Part shown: piece after piece, positions 38,661 to 51,989 of the stretch
How positions within the stretch are numbered: position 1 is the stretch's first letter
Layout of the letters: every line of letters begins with the position of its first letter
Source of the DNA: Echinometra lucunter
Lineage: Eukaryota > Echinodermata > Echinoidea > Camarodonta > Echinometridae
NCBI GenBank assembly: GCA_029962745.1
Contig: CM057153.1
Coordinates: 35,605,340 to 35,669,339, forward strand
DNA: 64,000 bases
Reading direction: 5' to 3'
Notes under the pieces: generated by a model
What the model saw: only the letters and a program-made list of their open reading frames with translations
The model's database searches: none
What the model was told of the DNA's origin: nothing
Translations under genes and position numbers: made by a program

Positions 38661-39162
38661 TAGCTATAAAAAGCTTGAGATAAAGAAATCCACCCATCAT
38701 GTTAACAACCTCAACACTTTATTCCCATTCATGTATACCAACGTAGACGCCGTCCACAAGCACATCCTGTGCGTGCTGTGTATAACGTAATCAAACAAAA
38801 TTATGCAACGATTCACTTCTTCGATATATATACTGTTGTGATAATTCATCCTGTTTACCAGTATCTGAGGAGGGCAAGGCTAGAAAGAGATATGGACACA
38901 GAACCAAAGACTGTGGTGCAGGAAGAAAGACCCGTGGCTACCTCGTGGTTTTGGGCCTAATTCCACGTTCGCGCCAAATTACCCCGTAATAGCGCACATC
39001 TTGGCTCAGTAATTGCCGCCAATTTTCGAATTATGCTGTCGAGGTAGCAACTAGGGCATCGTCTGAGGTTTCGTCGCACAAATCGATGATAATCTGATTT
39101 TACCCAGCCCTTGCTTTCTTCTACATCTTGTTTCTTCTCCTCGTCGTCTCTTCGACGATAGT

Positions 39163-39350
39163 CCCCCCCCCCCACACACACACACGCACACACCCCCGCT
39201 TACATACACTTTCTTCTCCCCTCTCTTTCTCTGTTTCTTATTTTCATTCTCTCTCTCTCTCCTCTCCCGTGTTACCCCATCCACATCTTCTATCTTTCTG
39301 TACTTCTCCTATTCTGTTTCCTCTGTTTATCTATCTGTTACCCTCTCTCC
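39163..39350. repeat. C9, (CA)n and CT-rich tract
   Basis: C9 and interrupted CA followed by mixed pyrimidines including CTCTCTCTCTCT. Confidence 0.9.
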
Positions 39351-40787
39351 GTCTCCATTCTAACCCCTAATTCAGGTATTTGTGGCATCCTGTTTGCAGA
39401 GGCTCCCTTTATATTCGAATATATACATGAGCATCTCAATCGATATTGAATTCAGGAATGCTCTCTGTTCAAAGTAATGAAGTTTACACTTCTGAAGACT
39501 ATGCCAAACTTTTTACCCGTAAAGACAAAAAGGAAATATTGCCAAAAAAAACAATTAAAGCACACTTGTTTCTGTTGTCATTCTATTCAAGTACGAAACG
39601 TGGTTAAAACTACAAAAGCCGCAGGATGCAAACACAACTTCCAGTTGATACCACAGCTGGGTAGAAGGTAAAGAAAATATGTGTATCACCTATAAAGAAA
39701 AATAAAAAAATAAAAAAAACCTGGACGGCACTGTTCCTTTAATTACGCCTTTAACGACTGATGGTAAACCGGTGGAATGATTTAAGTTAACATAATGTAG
39801 TTTTCAGTCTTATATTACACCCATTAAAGCCACAACAGGGAAATACTATACCTTCAGTTAACACGTTGTCCAGCGCTCCTAGAAACTGATAGCTAGTATA
39901 AGAAAGACGAGGTAAGCAATTTTTCTCTTTCCACAGACCAAACATGCTTGCATTACTTGCCAAGTTACATCATGTATTCTACAAAGTCAAAAAAGTGAAC
40001 TTTTCTTGTATTATTCTGTATTATTTTCAGTCTTGAATACAATAGACTTTTAAAGATGATCATGAACAGATGAATCAACAAGATACTCAGCCCCTCCTTC
40101 ATTTTTTCTGGAACGTAGGTTGCCAAAGTATGAAGGTCCGACAAGGTTCTTTCTCCCTGCGCTATTTTTTTTTTTTTTTTTTTTGTAAAATAATTCTTAT
40201 GTATTTAATGATTTGTGGTAAAAATGACCTGGGGCGAACTCAGAGATTCATTGTTTTGGGAATCAGCCATTGCTCTCAATCGTAAAAGCAGCTCACAACA
40301 TACACATAATAAATAATAATAATAGATGGGATTTGTAAAGACAACATAAAGGTAGCTCTAAACCTTTTGGGGAATCGCCGCGTGTTCGATAGCGATCAGG
40401 GTATTCGTTGTTCTGGACTAAAAACACACGCTGCCAGAGATCGGTCATTCTCCTTTGGGTTTAGAAATTAGATTGCCTTTAATCATTTCGATCAGCTAAA
40501 TATATCCAGTGTTTGCTTCCAAAATTAACGAGGAAATGTCTCCACAGTCACGGTTTGATATGCATCTATGCCGTTAATTAAGAGTTTCAAAGAAGGCGCA
40601 TGGTGCGGTATTTGTTTTACTTGATGAACTTATTACTTAATTTCTGACGTCTAATTCAACCCTTATCTGACATTTGACAAAAAAAATTGATTCAGTGAAA
40701 GTCATTATAACAGCACTACAATACCTTTTTTTAAAAAATGATCAGTCATTGCCATACACATTCAGATTCTTCGCCTTCACCCTTTCT

Positions 40788-40818
40788 CCTCTCTCTCTCT
40801 ATCTCTCTCTCTCTCCTT

Positions 40819-40854
<36 letters not shown>

Positions 40855-40856
40855 GT
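40788..40856. repeat. CT-rich microsatellite
   Basis: Interrupted CT units with a few A or T interruptions. Confidence 0.95.
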
Positions 40857-41989
40857 ATGTTTATCTCTTTTTATTGTATCTTTGGAAATTATGAATTAAT
40901 AGTCACAATTTGTATAGTGCTTAATACTAAGTTTCTTAACATTGAAGTTAAGCAGTGTAAACTGTTACCCATATAATGTTGGCGGTTACTTCTTTGTCTG
41001 ATTAGTTTACTTATCATCCCAATGACTTAATGTACATAATAGCAAAAGAAATGTCTTCCAGACCTAGTATGCACATTGCAGTTAGATAAAAGTGATTTAT
41101 TTCTTTTTATTGCAATTTTGGTGCTTTTATTTTTTTTACTATATTTTTGTTATATAGCAGTAACTATGAGCTTTGTTATATGTAATCTTATATACTTTAA
41201 GTTGTAATAATGTCGTGATCCTATTTAGTTTCTGTAGCAGAAATTTCACGTTATAAAAAAATTGCCCTTAAAGTGCCCTACTATTCTATGTATAGAAATA
41301 CCTCAAACTTATACCTTTCCAAAATATTTTACGACAGTAATCTAATTTCATTACATGGACTCTGCTTTCAAACTTTATTTTTTATACGCTAATTTATTTT
41401 CGGGAAGAGTTTGTAAGCGCTTCTGATATTTAATGATATAGACTTTTCCGCCATACCCACATACATCTGCGGTACAGCCAAGCACGCTTTTCCACTGTGT
41501 GCGTATTTACGTGTGGGTGGGTGCGTGTGTGTATGTGTTTGAGAGGGCAGCTCCTGCATGCAATATTCCGTCCGCACGGTCTTGATAAATGATATAACAT
41601 CTCCATGCAGACAGATCCGTTAGCTCGGGCTAAGTAGGACAGAGCCGACTCGTATCAACAGTTTGATTGGAAATCACTCACCGGATTGGATCACATGACT
41701 ACGGTCACGTGATCGTCGAGTCAAAGGCGGAACGGTGTTCTATTCCTCATATTGGGACTGAGTACATTGCACGCTTAAACCAACGAGCATGATGAGAGGC
41801 ATTTTCTTTAGTAGGAACTTAACAATGCTTAAGAAGCTTCGTTGTAAAATCATTTTACCTTTTTACGTTGATGTCGTAATTGCATGTACAACCGCTATGA
41901 TAACCATTCTGTCACAGTCTTTCCTCAATTCTTCATCTTTTTAATTCATTCATTTACCATATATTAAGATAATTCCTCTCTCCCCCTTT

Positions 41990-42068
41990 TGCTCTCTTTC
42001 TCTCTTTCTCTCTTTCTCTCTTTCTCCCTCTTTTTTCTTCTTCTTCTTCTTCTTCTTCTTCTTCTTCT
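41990..42068. repeat. (CTTT)n and (CTT)n pyrimidine repeat
   Basis: CTCTTTCT units followed by about ten CTT units. Confidence 0.95.
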
Positions 42069-43942
42069 CCTTTAAAGACATAAGTTCAGCCCATGTATAA
42101 CTGGAAAGTATCTACCCTCCACGGGTATCTAGCATCCCAGCTTTAAAACTAAACTCAAGTTTCATAAAGCTTCTTCAATGTAATTACCCCCGACATTCAT
42201 AGGTTTCCTTCATTCCCTGCCGAGATGTCACAACGGCATTCACTTGCGATTGAGCAGATAAAAAAGATGTAACAGTCATCGGCAAATATTATTTCGAGCG
42301 ATGCAAAACATTCAGTTTCCCCAGATTACAATCACGCACGGTTTATCAGAAAGAAAAGGAGGTCACGCAATATTGTGTCGGTAGGAGACAGGTGCGGTTT
42401 CTCACGAGGTTGATGGTTACCTGCGCTGGATTTTTTAATGAAAGATGTCACCTCAGTCTTATAATCGGACAGGGTGCTTAAATATGGATGAACCGAGTGA
42501 TAAATAGCTTACAGTCTCAGAGGCGGTATCGGAACCCTGATAACCTGGAATAAATTTTAATCAATTTTATTAGAGAAGAGACATATATAACAGAGATATT
42601 TTGTGTAACAGCATTAGTCTTGTGTGATTCATATTAAGAACGATTTGCCTACTTGACTTTGTGTAACATTTTAATGTCTTACATCATTCCCGACACTTGA
42701 TATTTGTTGTTCCTGCTTTTTCAACCACCAAAAAGGTGGTGAAATATTGCGTGTATTCCTCTGTTTCTACCAAGTTGCTTACAATTCTGATTTTTTTTTT
42801 TAAGTGGAAGGTGGGCAAACAAGAAAATGAAGCGTGTTCCATTCCATATAAACTAAGATTTCTAAGGCATGTAAGACGTGCATTAATTTTCTTTTTTGAA
42901 AAACAGCGTTGATTTGATAACGCCATTAATTTGCTTTTTATGGACGAAAGATATTAAGGTGGGGTTTTTTTTTCTCGTGTATGACTTGAAGCTTTTTCAC
43001 AACTTTATTGGCATTTTTTTAATTCTATAAATGGATAATGAACTGCATAATTCGAAATCGTATAGAGATTTCTTGTAAATGGAATAAGTAGTTAAACAAA
43101 TTTTATTATAATATATTCTCGAGGAACTTTTCCTAATTTAGTAATTTCAGGCATGAGCATGAAACTTTTGAATAAGGACAAGGGGGAGAGGAGACGACAG
43201 GTGCATAATATGCACCATTAATTAAGGAGAAAAAACACAGGCTAATTTAAATCATTGTCCTATTCTTGATGACAACCTTTCACTATTTGCTGAGTATGAA
43301 TGTCCCTCAATAACAAACATGCAATGAACACATATTCATATCGTCTGTAGTCTAGTAACATAACTTGGAAAAATAGCATTCAGTCACGGACATTCAAAGT
43401 GAATTTCAAGGATGTCATAGTCGGTCATCGGACTCGAAAAAAATAGGGTGGCGTAGCAAGAAATCAATTTTTGTTTGATTTAGCCAGGGAGATGTAATTT
43501 CGCCGTGCAGGTTGTCCAGTCGTCTGTAATAACATTTGCTTGCAGTTTAATTGGTACTATGTTACGCCATTCAGCTGTTAAGATTTGCCTAGTGTTTCTT
43601 CCCAGTGTTTTGTTTTCTTGTTGTTGATGTTGTTGTTGTTTTGTTTGCTTATTAGGCTGTGTAGATTAGTCTTTTCCTTTATTATGCTTTTTTGTTGCTT
43701 TTTTTTTTTCGCTTTTTTTATGGGGGTTGGTTTTGGTTTTCAAAGGGGATAAGTGTTCTTTCACCTTGCATCATGTCAATCCTACCCTCGCCGAACATGT
43801 AGAAAACTTGATTCCATTTTCTTATAAGAGAATTAAGTTTTAAAGAGATGTTTTAAAAATGTACTCTTTCTCTCTCTCTCTTTGATAATTATTTTAATTT
43901 TTTGTGAACTAAGTCAACCGATGTCTTTTTTTATCATTCCAG

Positions 43943-44069
43943 ATAGCAATTTTGTTCTCGGGAATGCCCAGGTGGAGAGAGACTACCCTATCGTGTACTG
44001 TTCTGATGGCTTCTGTGAGCTTACGGGGTTCGCCAGGGCAGAAGTCATGCAAAAGAGTTGTGCTTGCAA
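43943..44069 (+). CDS. ELK exon: N-terminal half of PAS domain
   Basis: The acceptor follows a T-rich tract ending TCATTCCAG. The exon begins with the last two bases of a split codon, then encodes [20 protein letters not shown] and continues [21 protein letters not shown]. The donor is GTAAGT, leaving AA of a Lys codon. It corresponds to the PAS core A-beta to E-alpha strands and helices of KCNH channels, which pack against the CNBHD and slow gating. The upstream PAS-cap exon (in ELK channels a short segment containing APQNTFLDT) was searched for by eye upstream and not found. Confidence 0.95.
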
Positions 44070-44415
44070 GTAAGTAACTCAAGATCACACACTTAGTGCT
44101 TCAGCTCATTTTTCAAACAAAGTTTTCAAACAATTTTTGTTTATCCAAAACTAGTACTGGTTCGTGATTCCGAAAATGGCTTAGGGAATCCCGTCTCGCT
44201 TTCGGGATGAGGAACCCCCCTTCTACTGTCAGAATTGTGAACCCTATTTCAAATTCGGTATTTCTAAATACTACCATGATTACGTTCGTTTGATTCCTCT
44301 TTACCAAAAATGCTTGTTTTTCTTCGATTTGACGATACTTTTAATGAATCATAAAAAAAAGTCTGCTCTAATATGAAAGTATACTAGAAGAGAATCAGTA
44401 ATCACTTAACTAAGC

Positions 44416-44456
<41 letters not shown>

Positions 44457-45045
44457 AGGATAGGTACTAAATCTTTATACATATTCTAGCTACATAATTT
44501 TTAGCAGTTAGACTGTTAGTTTTGGAAGTAGAAATCAAATCTCCAACAAGGCAGATATATATATATATATATATGAGATCAATTGAGAGAATAATAAAGC
44601 GTAGCATGAATCAAAGTTCCCCAGAGCTGTCCTACCATTTTGGAAATTTTTGCAAAGGTTGAAAAAATGTCTCGAACCCGGGCCTTTGGCTATGAACGCC
44701 AATGCCTTAACCACTAGACCAAGGAGACGGGCCAGTGGTATCGACGAATCAAAATTCGCTTAACCGACGGATTGACAAATCTTCAACCCTCACTAATTAA
44801 TTCCTTTGTTGGTGGCAGATGAGTTTCGAACAATGACCTGCCGCACACCTCAGCTGGATCCGAGCGAATGCTTTGGGATACATACCCCGGCGGAGACATT
44901 TTTTCAACCTTTGCAAAATTTTCCAAAATGGTAGGACAGCTCTGGGGAACTTTGATTCATGCTACGCTTTATTATTCTCTCAGTTGATCTCACATGTATT
45001 TATTTCCACGAGAGTTGCCAAAGCTGTCGTATATGTTACCTGATC

Positions 45046-45099
<54 letters not shown>

Positions 45100-45622
45100 A
45101 AACATCCCTCTTCCTTTTCCATTTTAGTATATAATCTATGTCAAATCCAATCGAAATTTTTAATGCATCACTTGTGCATTTTTTGTTCTTGTTATTTTCC
45201 TTTGTTTTGCATTGCTCATCTTCAGAGAAGCCTAAAAGTAAATCTTCCCACTGTACAAATCGCCCTTACCCTGCAGATTGTAAATACAGATGATGATTCT
45301 GGTCGACAGGAATCCAAGCCTTGATTTGATGTCTGATTAGAAGAGACGTCGATTAATATCAAATCGGCCATTCTAATCGGACATGTCCTTCCTCGGTCGA
45401 TAAGAATAGAGCTATCGTGATTAATCCCAGACTTCAGAAAGCCTCTTCCTATATTTGATGCTTATCGTTTGTAACGTGAAATGAACCTTGCTGCGGTTTG
45501 GCGACATTTTAATCGTGGACATACGGGGAAAGAGATGAACTTAATATAGAATGTAGCCTGGTGTTTAAAGTTAGTATCTCTTTGTCTACAGTAATGATTT
45601 AACCTTGGTCTAGATTCTAAGA

Positions 45623-45658
<36 letters not shown>

Positions 45659-47013
45659 TGTATATTTAATATAATCTATTTTTTTTTTCTTCCAGATGAT
45701 AATGGGCAAGAATATATAATGGGAATGTATTGGCTTAGTTGGAATTAGTTTAAGGCTGCTCATTTGTAACTTATAATCCCACCAAGATTGAGAAGTACAT
45801 TCTGTGCGATGCGTTGAGAGTTTGGTGAGACACAAGCATACTACTCTTTAAAGACCCCATATGGTATATTACTCAAAATTTGACACGAGGAAGTTTTTGG
45901 AAGTGAAAAATAATAGATCAAACAAATTACTGAAATATTCGACGAACAAACTGTAGGCCTATGCCAATAAATTAGTAGATAAATACCTAAGTACAGGTAC
46001 ATGAAAAATAAGAAAGAATAGGACTTATAAATGATACATAGACAGATGGATACGGAATTAGTTCATTTACTCTCTTCTTTCATCTTTATTTGATACCTTT
46101 CCGAAGCAGAACTTATATTTTCTTATTCTGGATAGACGGATAGATAGGTATATGGAGGGGAAGAGAAGCTAAAATATAAGAAAATGAAAGCGACAGTAAG
46201 ATAGGTATTAAAAAGAGAGACAGAGACAGAGAGAGGGGAGACTAAGAAATTTAAGCAGTGGAATATAGCAATCAAAGATTAAAGAACAATACTAGTATGA
46301 TTACAAGAGCATAATGTATAGAAGAGAAAGGAGGAATATTTGCAAACAAACGGAAATAAATACAAAAGCTTTGGGATTCAAGGAAAACAAACTGCAAAGT
46401 GCGATGGCATTTCACTTCGCAGCGATTTATAGAGCTATATTTTCCCTAATCAAATATTACAATATCATCTCATGAAATGTCAGTTGTAATAACTTTCCTT
46501 TCATCCAGGAACCGTTTCCGAGGCATGATAGAATTCAGGTAAATTTTGTAGATCTATAGGCAGTGTATAAAAGAATAATTAAGCTTCCTTATCTAGATCC
46601 TTGATCGAGATTTTGAAATGTGTTTTACAAACTCTTTGTCCTTCTCGACTAAGGTATATTAAGTTAGTGCACGGCATCGTTGGGGTATTGATGGTTGCAA
46701 GGCCTCAGAAAGGCTACCGTCATGACCGGTGGGAATTTAGACCATGATATTCGACCAAATTAGAATCGTAATTAGTATTTTCGTTACCATTATTGTTATC
46801 ATAATCATTATTATTAATATAGAAGTAGTAGAAGAAGTAGTAGTAGTAGTAGTAGCAGTAGTAGTAGTAGTAGTGGTAGTAGTAGTAGTAGTAGTAGTAG
46901 TAGTTTACAAGTAGTAGCTATGATGATGATTGCTGTTGAGGTTATCACCATCGTCACAGCTACTACTCCTATACTACTACTACTACTACTACTGCTACTA
47001 CTAACATCACCAT

Positions 47014-47050
<37 letters not shown>

Positions 47051-50000
47051 GCTACTTCTACTACTAAAACTACTATTACTGTTACTATTATCATCATTAT
47101 CATTTTTAAAACAGTTCAAGAAAAAAAATTCTGCAAAAGGTGTCTTTTGTCTTCTTATGTCGATAAGATGTTGGTGTGGGTTTGAACGTAAGTGTGGGTA
47201 GGTGTAATCGGAGAATGACTGATACATTATCATGATTTCCCTTTTTCTTCAAAGCATAAAAGCATCGAGCCTTAAGGCACAGAAGCAGAACAAATGTTAC
47301 TAGTTCTGAGAGAATCTATCAATCAGTATTTAAATTTATTTCACCGAGCGAGCTTTTTATTTTAGTCCGAGTTTGTGTGGAAGGAAAATAGTGGTTATTT
47401 TCATTAGGATTTCTTCCCAAGCCGGAAGGCAAGAATAATAGGAATGGGCTAGAACTGGATAACAAAGTACCACAATCAATATTCCAATACTGCAATTTAG
47501 AATGCATCTGCAAGCAGATAGTTCGTTATAAAAAAAAATGGGAAGCTCGTGGGGATTCAGAACAAATTTGTTGTCCAATGCTTCATGCTGGATGACTCAA
47601 GCTAAGTTTTCATAATTATTTTAAATGGAAAATGTTCATCAAGTCCTTAACATTGACCGTCTACGTGTTTTACCTTTTACCATCGAAACGTGATTCACCT
47701 GACAAAGGATTGCGTCAGTGACGGGTACGGTCTTTGACGCATCATGTGCATCAAGTCCTTAACCTTGACCGTCTACCTGTTTTACCTTTTACAAGCGAAA
47801 CGTGACTGACCTGACAAAGGATTGCGTCAGTGACGGGTACGGTCTTTGACGCATCATGTGCGTTTAACACAACCAGTGCACATAATAAGCCAAATTATAT
47901 GCCTACACAGGCTTGATTAGTGCACGAAAATGATGTGAGGTATTCAATTCATTTGGTGTACATATCATTTCTATTTCCTTTGCTTAGATTTCTCTATGGG
48001 CCTGATACAACGATAGAGAAGATAACGTTAATTGAGAACTCTCTGGAAAACAGAGAAGAACTCAAGACAGAAGCACTCTTTAGGAAGAAAGACTGTAAGT
48101 ATACTGTCATCATATTTTCATCACTTTATTGAATAGAACTCATGACAAGATTGAAAATATATGTATATCTTTAATGTGGAATGTGAAGAAAGGATATACA
48201 TATGATTCTTGGGGTTCTGGTGTCTTTGAGATGTCGCAATAGACGTACACCATATACACGTATGTTCACTCTTTACAATGTGCCATACATTGTTGTCATC
48301 AATAAAGCGTGTACGTAACTACCATGACGACAGTCTACGAGATCAAACGGAATCATCCCCGAATGAAAAGACATTTTTCAACGTAATGATGTTTTGTCTT
48401 AAAATCGGGAATAGATGAGGGTTTGTGCGTGATGCTGTGGAAAGGAATGGATGTAATCAGAGATTGCCCGATACATCATCATGATTTTGAAAGCATTTCA
48501 GCCCAAGGGAAAAGAAGCGAAACAAAATGTTTCTTGTTCTGCGGGAATCTATCAACACGAATTCAGCATTCCTATTTTCGTTCAACTGCAAGCTAACTTT
48601 TTATGTTCTGCATCTAGCAGAACTATCATGACTTTTGTTTTGCCCTGGGCTATTATGTCTCCTTTGCTGTCCACAGATTGATCAATAAAGAATGTTTGAA
48701 AAAATGAAAACTTATTCCAAGAGCAAAGTAATTATTTCTAGTTCTGAGGAAATCTGTCAACATGCTTTCAGCATTTGTGTTTTGTTTGAAATGTCTCTTT
48801 TTTTCTTCCGCTGCATTTACCAGTAATATGGTTTTGCCCTGGGCTGGCTATTTAGGTCTTCTTTGATTAGCAACTTTTATCAATTAAGTGATATTTGAAA
48901 ATGGAGAATTATGTTTATTCGAAAGAGCATAAGTTTTGAAAGAAAATATTGGTCATTTCACAATAGGTTTTTCTACATTTTTATTGAGCTCTTACTGATT
49001 TCTTATTTCTTTCACTCTTTCACTCTTCCGCTCCATCTTGTTTTTTTTTTCCTCCTCTTCCTCTCCTTTCTTCTCTTTCACCTACTTCTTCTGCACCTCC
49101 TCCTCCTTTTCCTCGTTCTCGTTCTTCTTTTTCTTTTTTTTTTCCTCTTCTGCTCCTATCATTTTCTTTTCTTACTGCTTCCTTGTTTTCTCTCACAGTG
49201 ACCCCATTCTGGTGCCTTCTAGACATAGTGCCGATCAAAAATGAGAAAGGAGAAGTGGTGCTCTATCTTGCGTCCCACAAGGACATCACTAAAACAAAGA
49301 TGGCCTCCATGGACGAGGATAAAGGTAGGTGGACATCAATCAGAGTTAAACTGAATGCAGCAGCAAACTACGTCAATCATACCATAGAACTGGAGCCAAA
49401 TCGAATCCAAATCGACCAACTTTTGCCATACGGACAATGTAATTGTTCTTCTTTTTTCCTGTAGTCGCTCTAGTGTCGGGCAAGCAATGTGACTTGGGTA
49501 TACTGTGGAGTTCTTTCATGAACTTTTTTTCCTTGAACCATTTCGTGTTTGGGACAGGAATTATCTATTGGCTGAATTTGATCATATCTTCTGCTTCAAT
49601 TGACAACACTTGCATTTTTGCATAAAAGCCATGTATCTGAAAACGATAAACAAGGATGTAAACTACGTCAAAAAGTGCATAAATCGCTAGCTTATATCAT
49701 GTATATCACAAGACACTGAACTCACCCTCGCAAGACGTTGCCGATTTAAGGATTACAGGGCTTAATTTTTTCTTTTTTCAATTCCTGCTATCAGTCGGAG
49801 TATGGCAGCGCATGAAAATGGACACAGTGTGAATGTAAAATTTTGTTCTTTTTACATATTGAATATTTTAAGAGTTCTAAATCGAAAGTCATTGATCATC
49901 TTCACTTTCACAAACAAACGAAAAGGTTCCATGGGGTTTCCTCCTTAAACAGATATCATGACCGTACTCAGCAGTGTTTTAAATGACTTCAATTCAATCA

Positions 50001-50295
50001 CATTACCTAAAGAGAGTATAAAGTTTCATTTTCAAATATTTACTTGCGTAGACTACGACGAAGAAGAAGATTCCGAGAATAACTACCTCAATGACCTTCC
50101 GTCAAACTACAACTACAACCGGAGGAGAAGCCGAGCGGTGCTCTATCATCTCTCAGGGCATCTCAAAGAGCAAGAGAAAAAGAAAAAGAGAAGAAAACTC
50201 AAACTCAACAGTGTAAGACTTTAAACTCATAATAGTAGTCGAAGTATAAGCAGTAGTAGGAGGAGGAGGAGGAGGAGTAGTAGTAGTAGTAGACC

Positions 50296-50352
<57 letters not shown>

Positions 50353-51698
50353 TAGTAGTAGTGGTAGTGTTAGTAGAAGTGCAGTAGCAGTAGTAGATGT
50401 AGTAGGAAGTAGCTATTGTTGTCGGTCAAACCTAGCCCTAACACCTTTACTCTCATTGACTTCCTCACATAATTATTACATATCACCTTCTTCCGCATCT
50501 TCTTAAATTTTTCATTACTAGTTGCAGCCGAAGTGTATTTGATGTTCCTCTCCCTTGTGCCTCTAAACGTTAAGAGTGTGCCTTTGACTTTCTTATTCCA
50601 ATCCACAGGGCCTGTTATCCCCTAAATCGACAGTACTACCCGAGTATAAGGTGGCCGCCATGAAGAAGTCTCGTGCCATCGTACTCCACTATAGCATAGC
50701 GAAATCGGTGTGGGACTGGTGTGTGTTACTAGCTACGCTCTACATTGCCATCGTCGTGCCCTTCAATGCAGCAGTACCAGTACATCAAGAGAATGACAAG
50801 ATTATAACCGTTCTTGATATCATCATTGAGATCATTTTTATCATAGGTTAGTTGAAATTCTATTTGTCAAACGATTTCACGAGGTAATCGGCCGGAAAAT
50901 GCATGTTGAATGACAGGAAAATAAGATAGAGAAACTAATCTGATGGTACACTGTATCATCAACTGATTGCACTACAATATCATTCATTTCATTTTTTTCT
51001 CTTAGGGGTTGTCCCATCCAGTGTATTGTTGGGTGTTGTTATACCTATATAGATGATGTTTTTTCCACCCCGCTAACACGACTTTCAGCTATCAAATTCA
51101 GAACATTCTAGGTAGTCCAGTGCTTGCGAACGAACAAATATCAAAGGTAGAGTTATCCTACAATTCGAAAATCCCATCAATTATGTGGTCATGAATTCGT
51201 TCAAACTCTAACCATTATGTCCTCGGATTTTTCTGCTTTCATGCAAACTGCTATTGACGTTGGTTCCCCTTTTATTTCTTTTATCTTAGATGTAGCGATC
51301 AACTTCCGAACGACTTACGTAAGTAAATCGGGTAAAGTGGTATACGAGGCGAAGGCGATAGGACTGAACTATCTACGGAGTTGGTTCTTCATAGATTTGT
51401 TAGCAGCCGTTCCCTTTGATATACTCACACAAATATTTAAGTTAGAGGTAAGGCGATTTAAATGATTTATATGGCGCCATTTTTCGTGTTCACTGCATTC
51501 AAATGTCAACCACGAGACACTTCTTCCTTCCTATAGAAGTAAATCAGTTGAGATTACTTTTGCGCTTAATCGATGATAATATTCTATACGTTCCCCCTCC
51601 CCTTTTTAGCCCATCATCTCTTTCCCCACCCCCTCTCTTTACTCTCCTTCTTCCAACTCTCCATTACAAGCCTCTCTTTCTCTAATCCCCCATTCCCA

Positions 51699-51740
<42 letters not shown>

Positions 51741-51912
51741 TCTTTATTTATCTATCTGTCTATTTATCTATCTACCTGATTTGATTCATAAAGACAGTAT
51801 AAAACAATAGAACGTGAAATGTAAGCTATAGACATGATAGAAGGAAAGATATACATCAACCGGTTAACCTATGAAAGCTTATATGACACTGTTTCTCTCT
51901 TCTTTCTCTCTA

Positions 51913-51989
<77 letters not shown>

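Larger units (their letters stand above)
37580..43942 (+). other. Region upstream of first recognised ELK exon
   Basis: No exon recognised. Holds a TIR-element remnant (38425-38660), C/CA/CT repeats (39163-39350), T-rich and CT tracts (40166-40184, 40788-40856, 41990-42068), and a higher-complexity patch at about 42200-42430. May be ELK intron, since the PAS-cap exon must lie upstream of 43943. Confidence 0.55.
44070..47987 (+). other. Intron of ELK gene (3.9 kb), repeat-filled
   Basis: Bounded by GTAAGT and TTGCTTAG. It contains AT arrays, a head-to-head inverted SINE-like pair (44574-44992), a GTAT tetranucleotide array (about 45620-45662), opposed GTA and CTA triplet arrays (46826-47075) and a 112-bp tandem duplication (47637-47860). 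No additional exon is recognised. Confidence 0.85.

Noticed and set aside
46814..47233. 139-codon minus-strand frame with poly-Ser and poly-Leu
   Set aside because: Translation of GTA/CTA triplet arrays.
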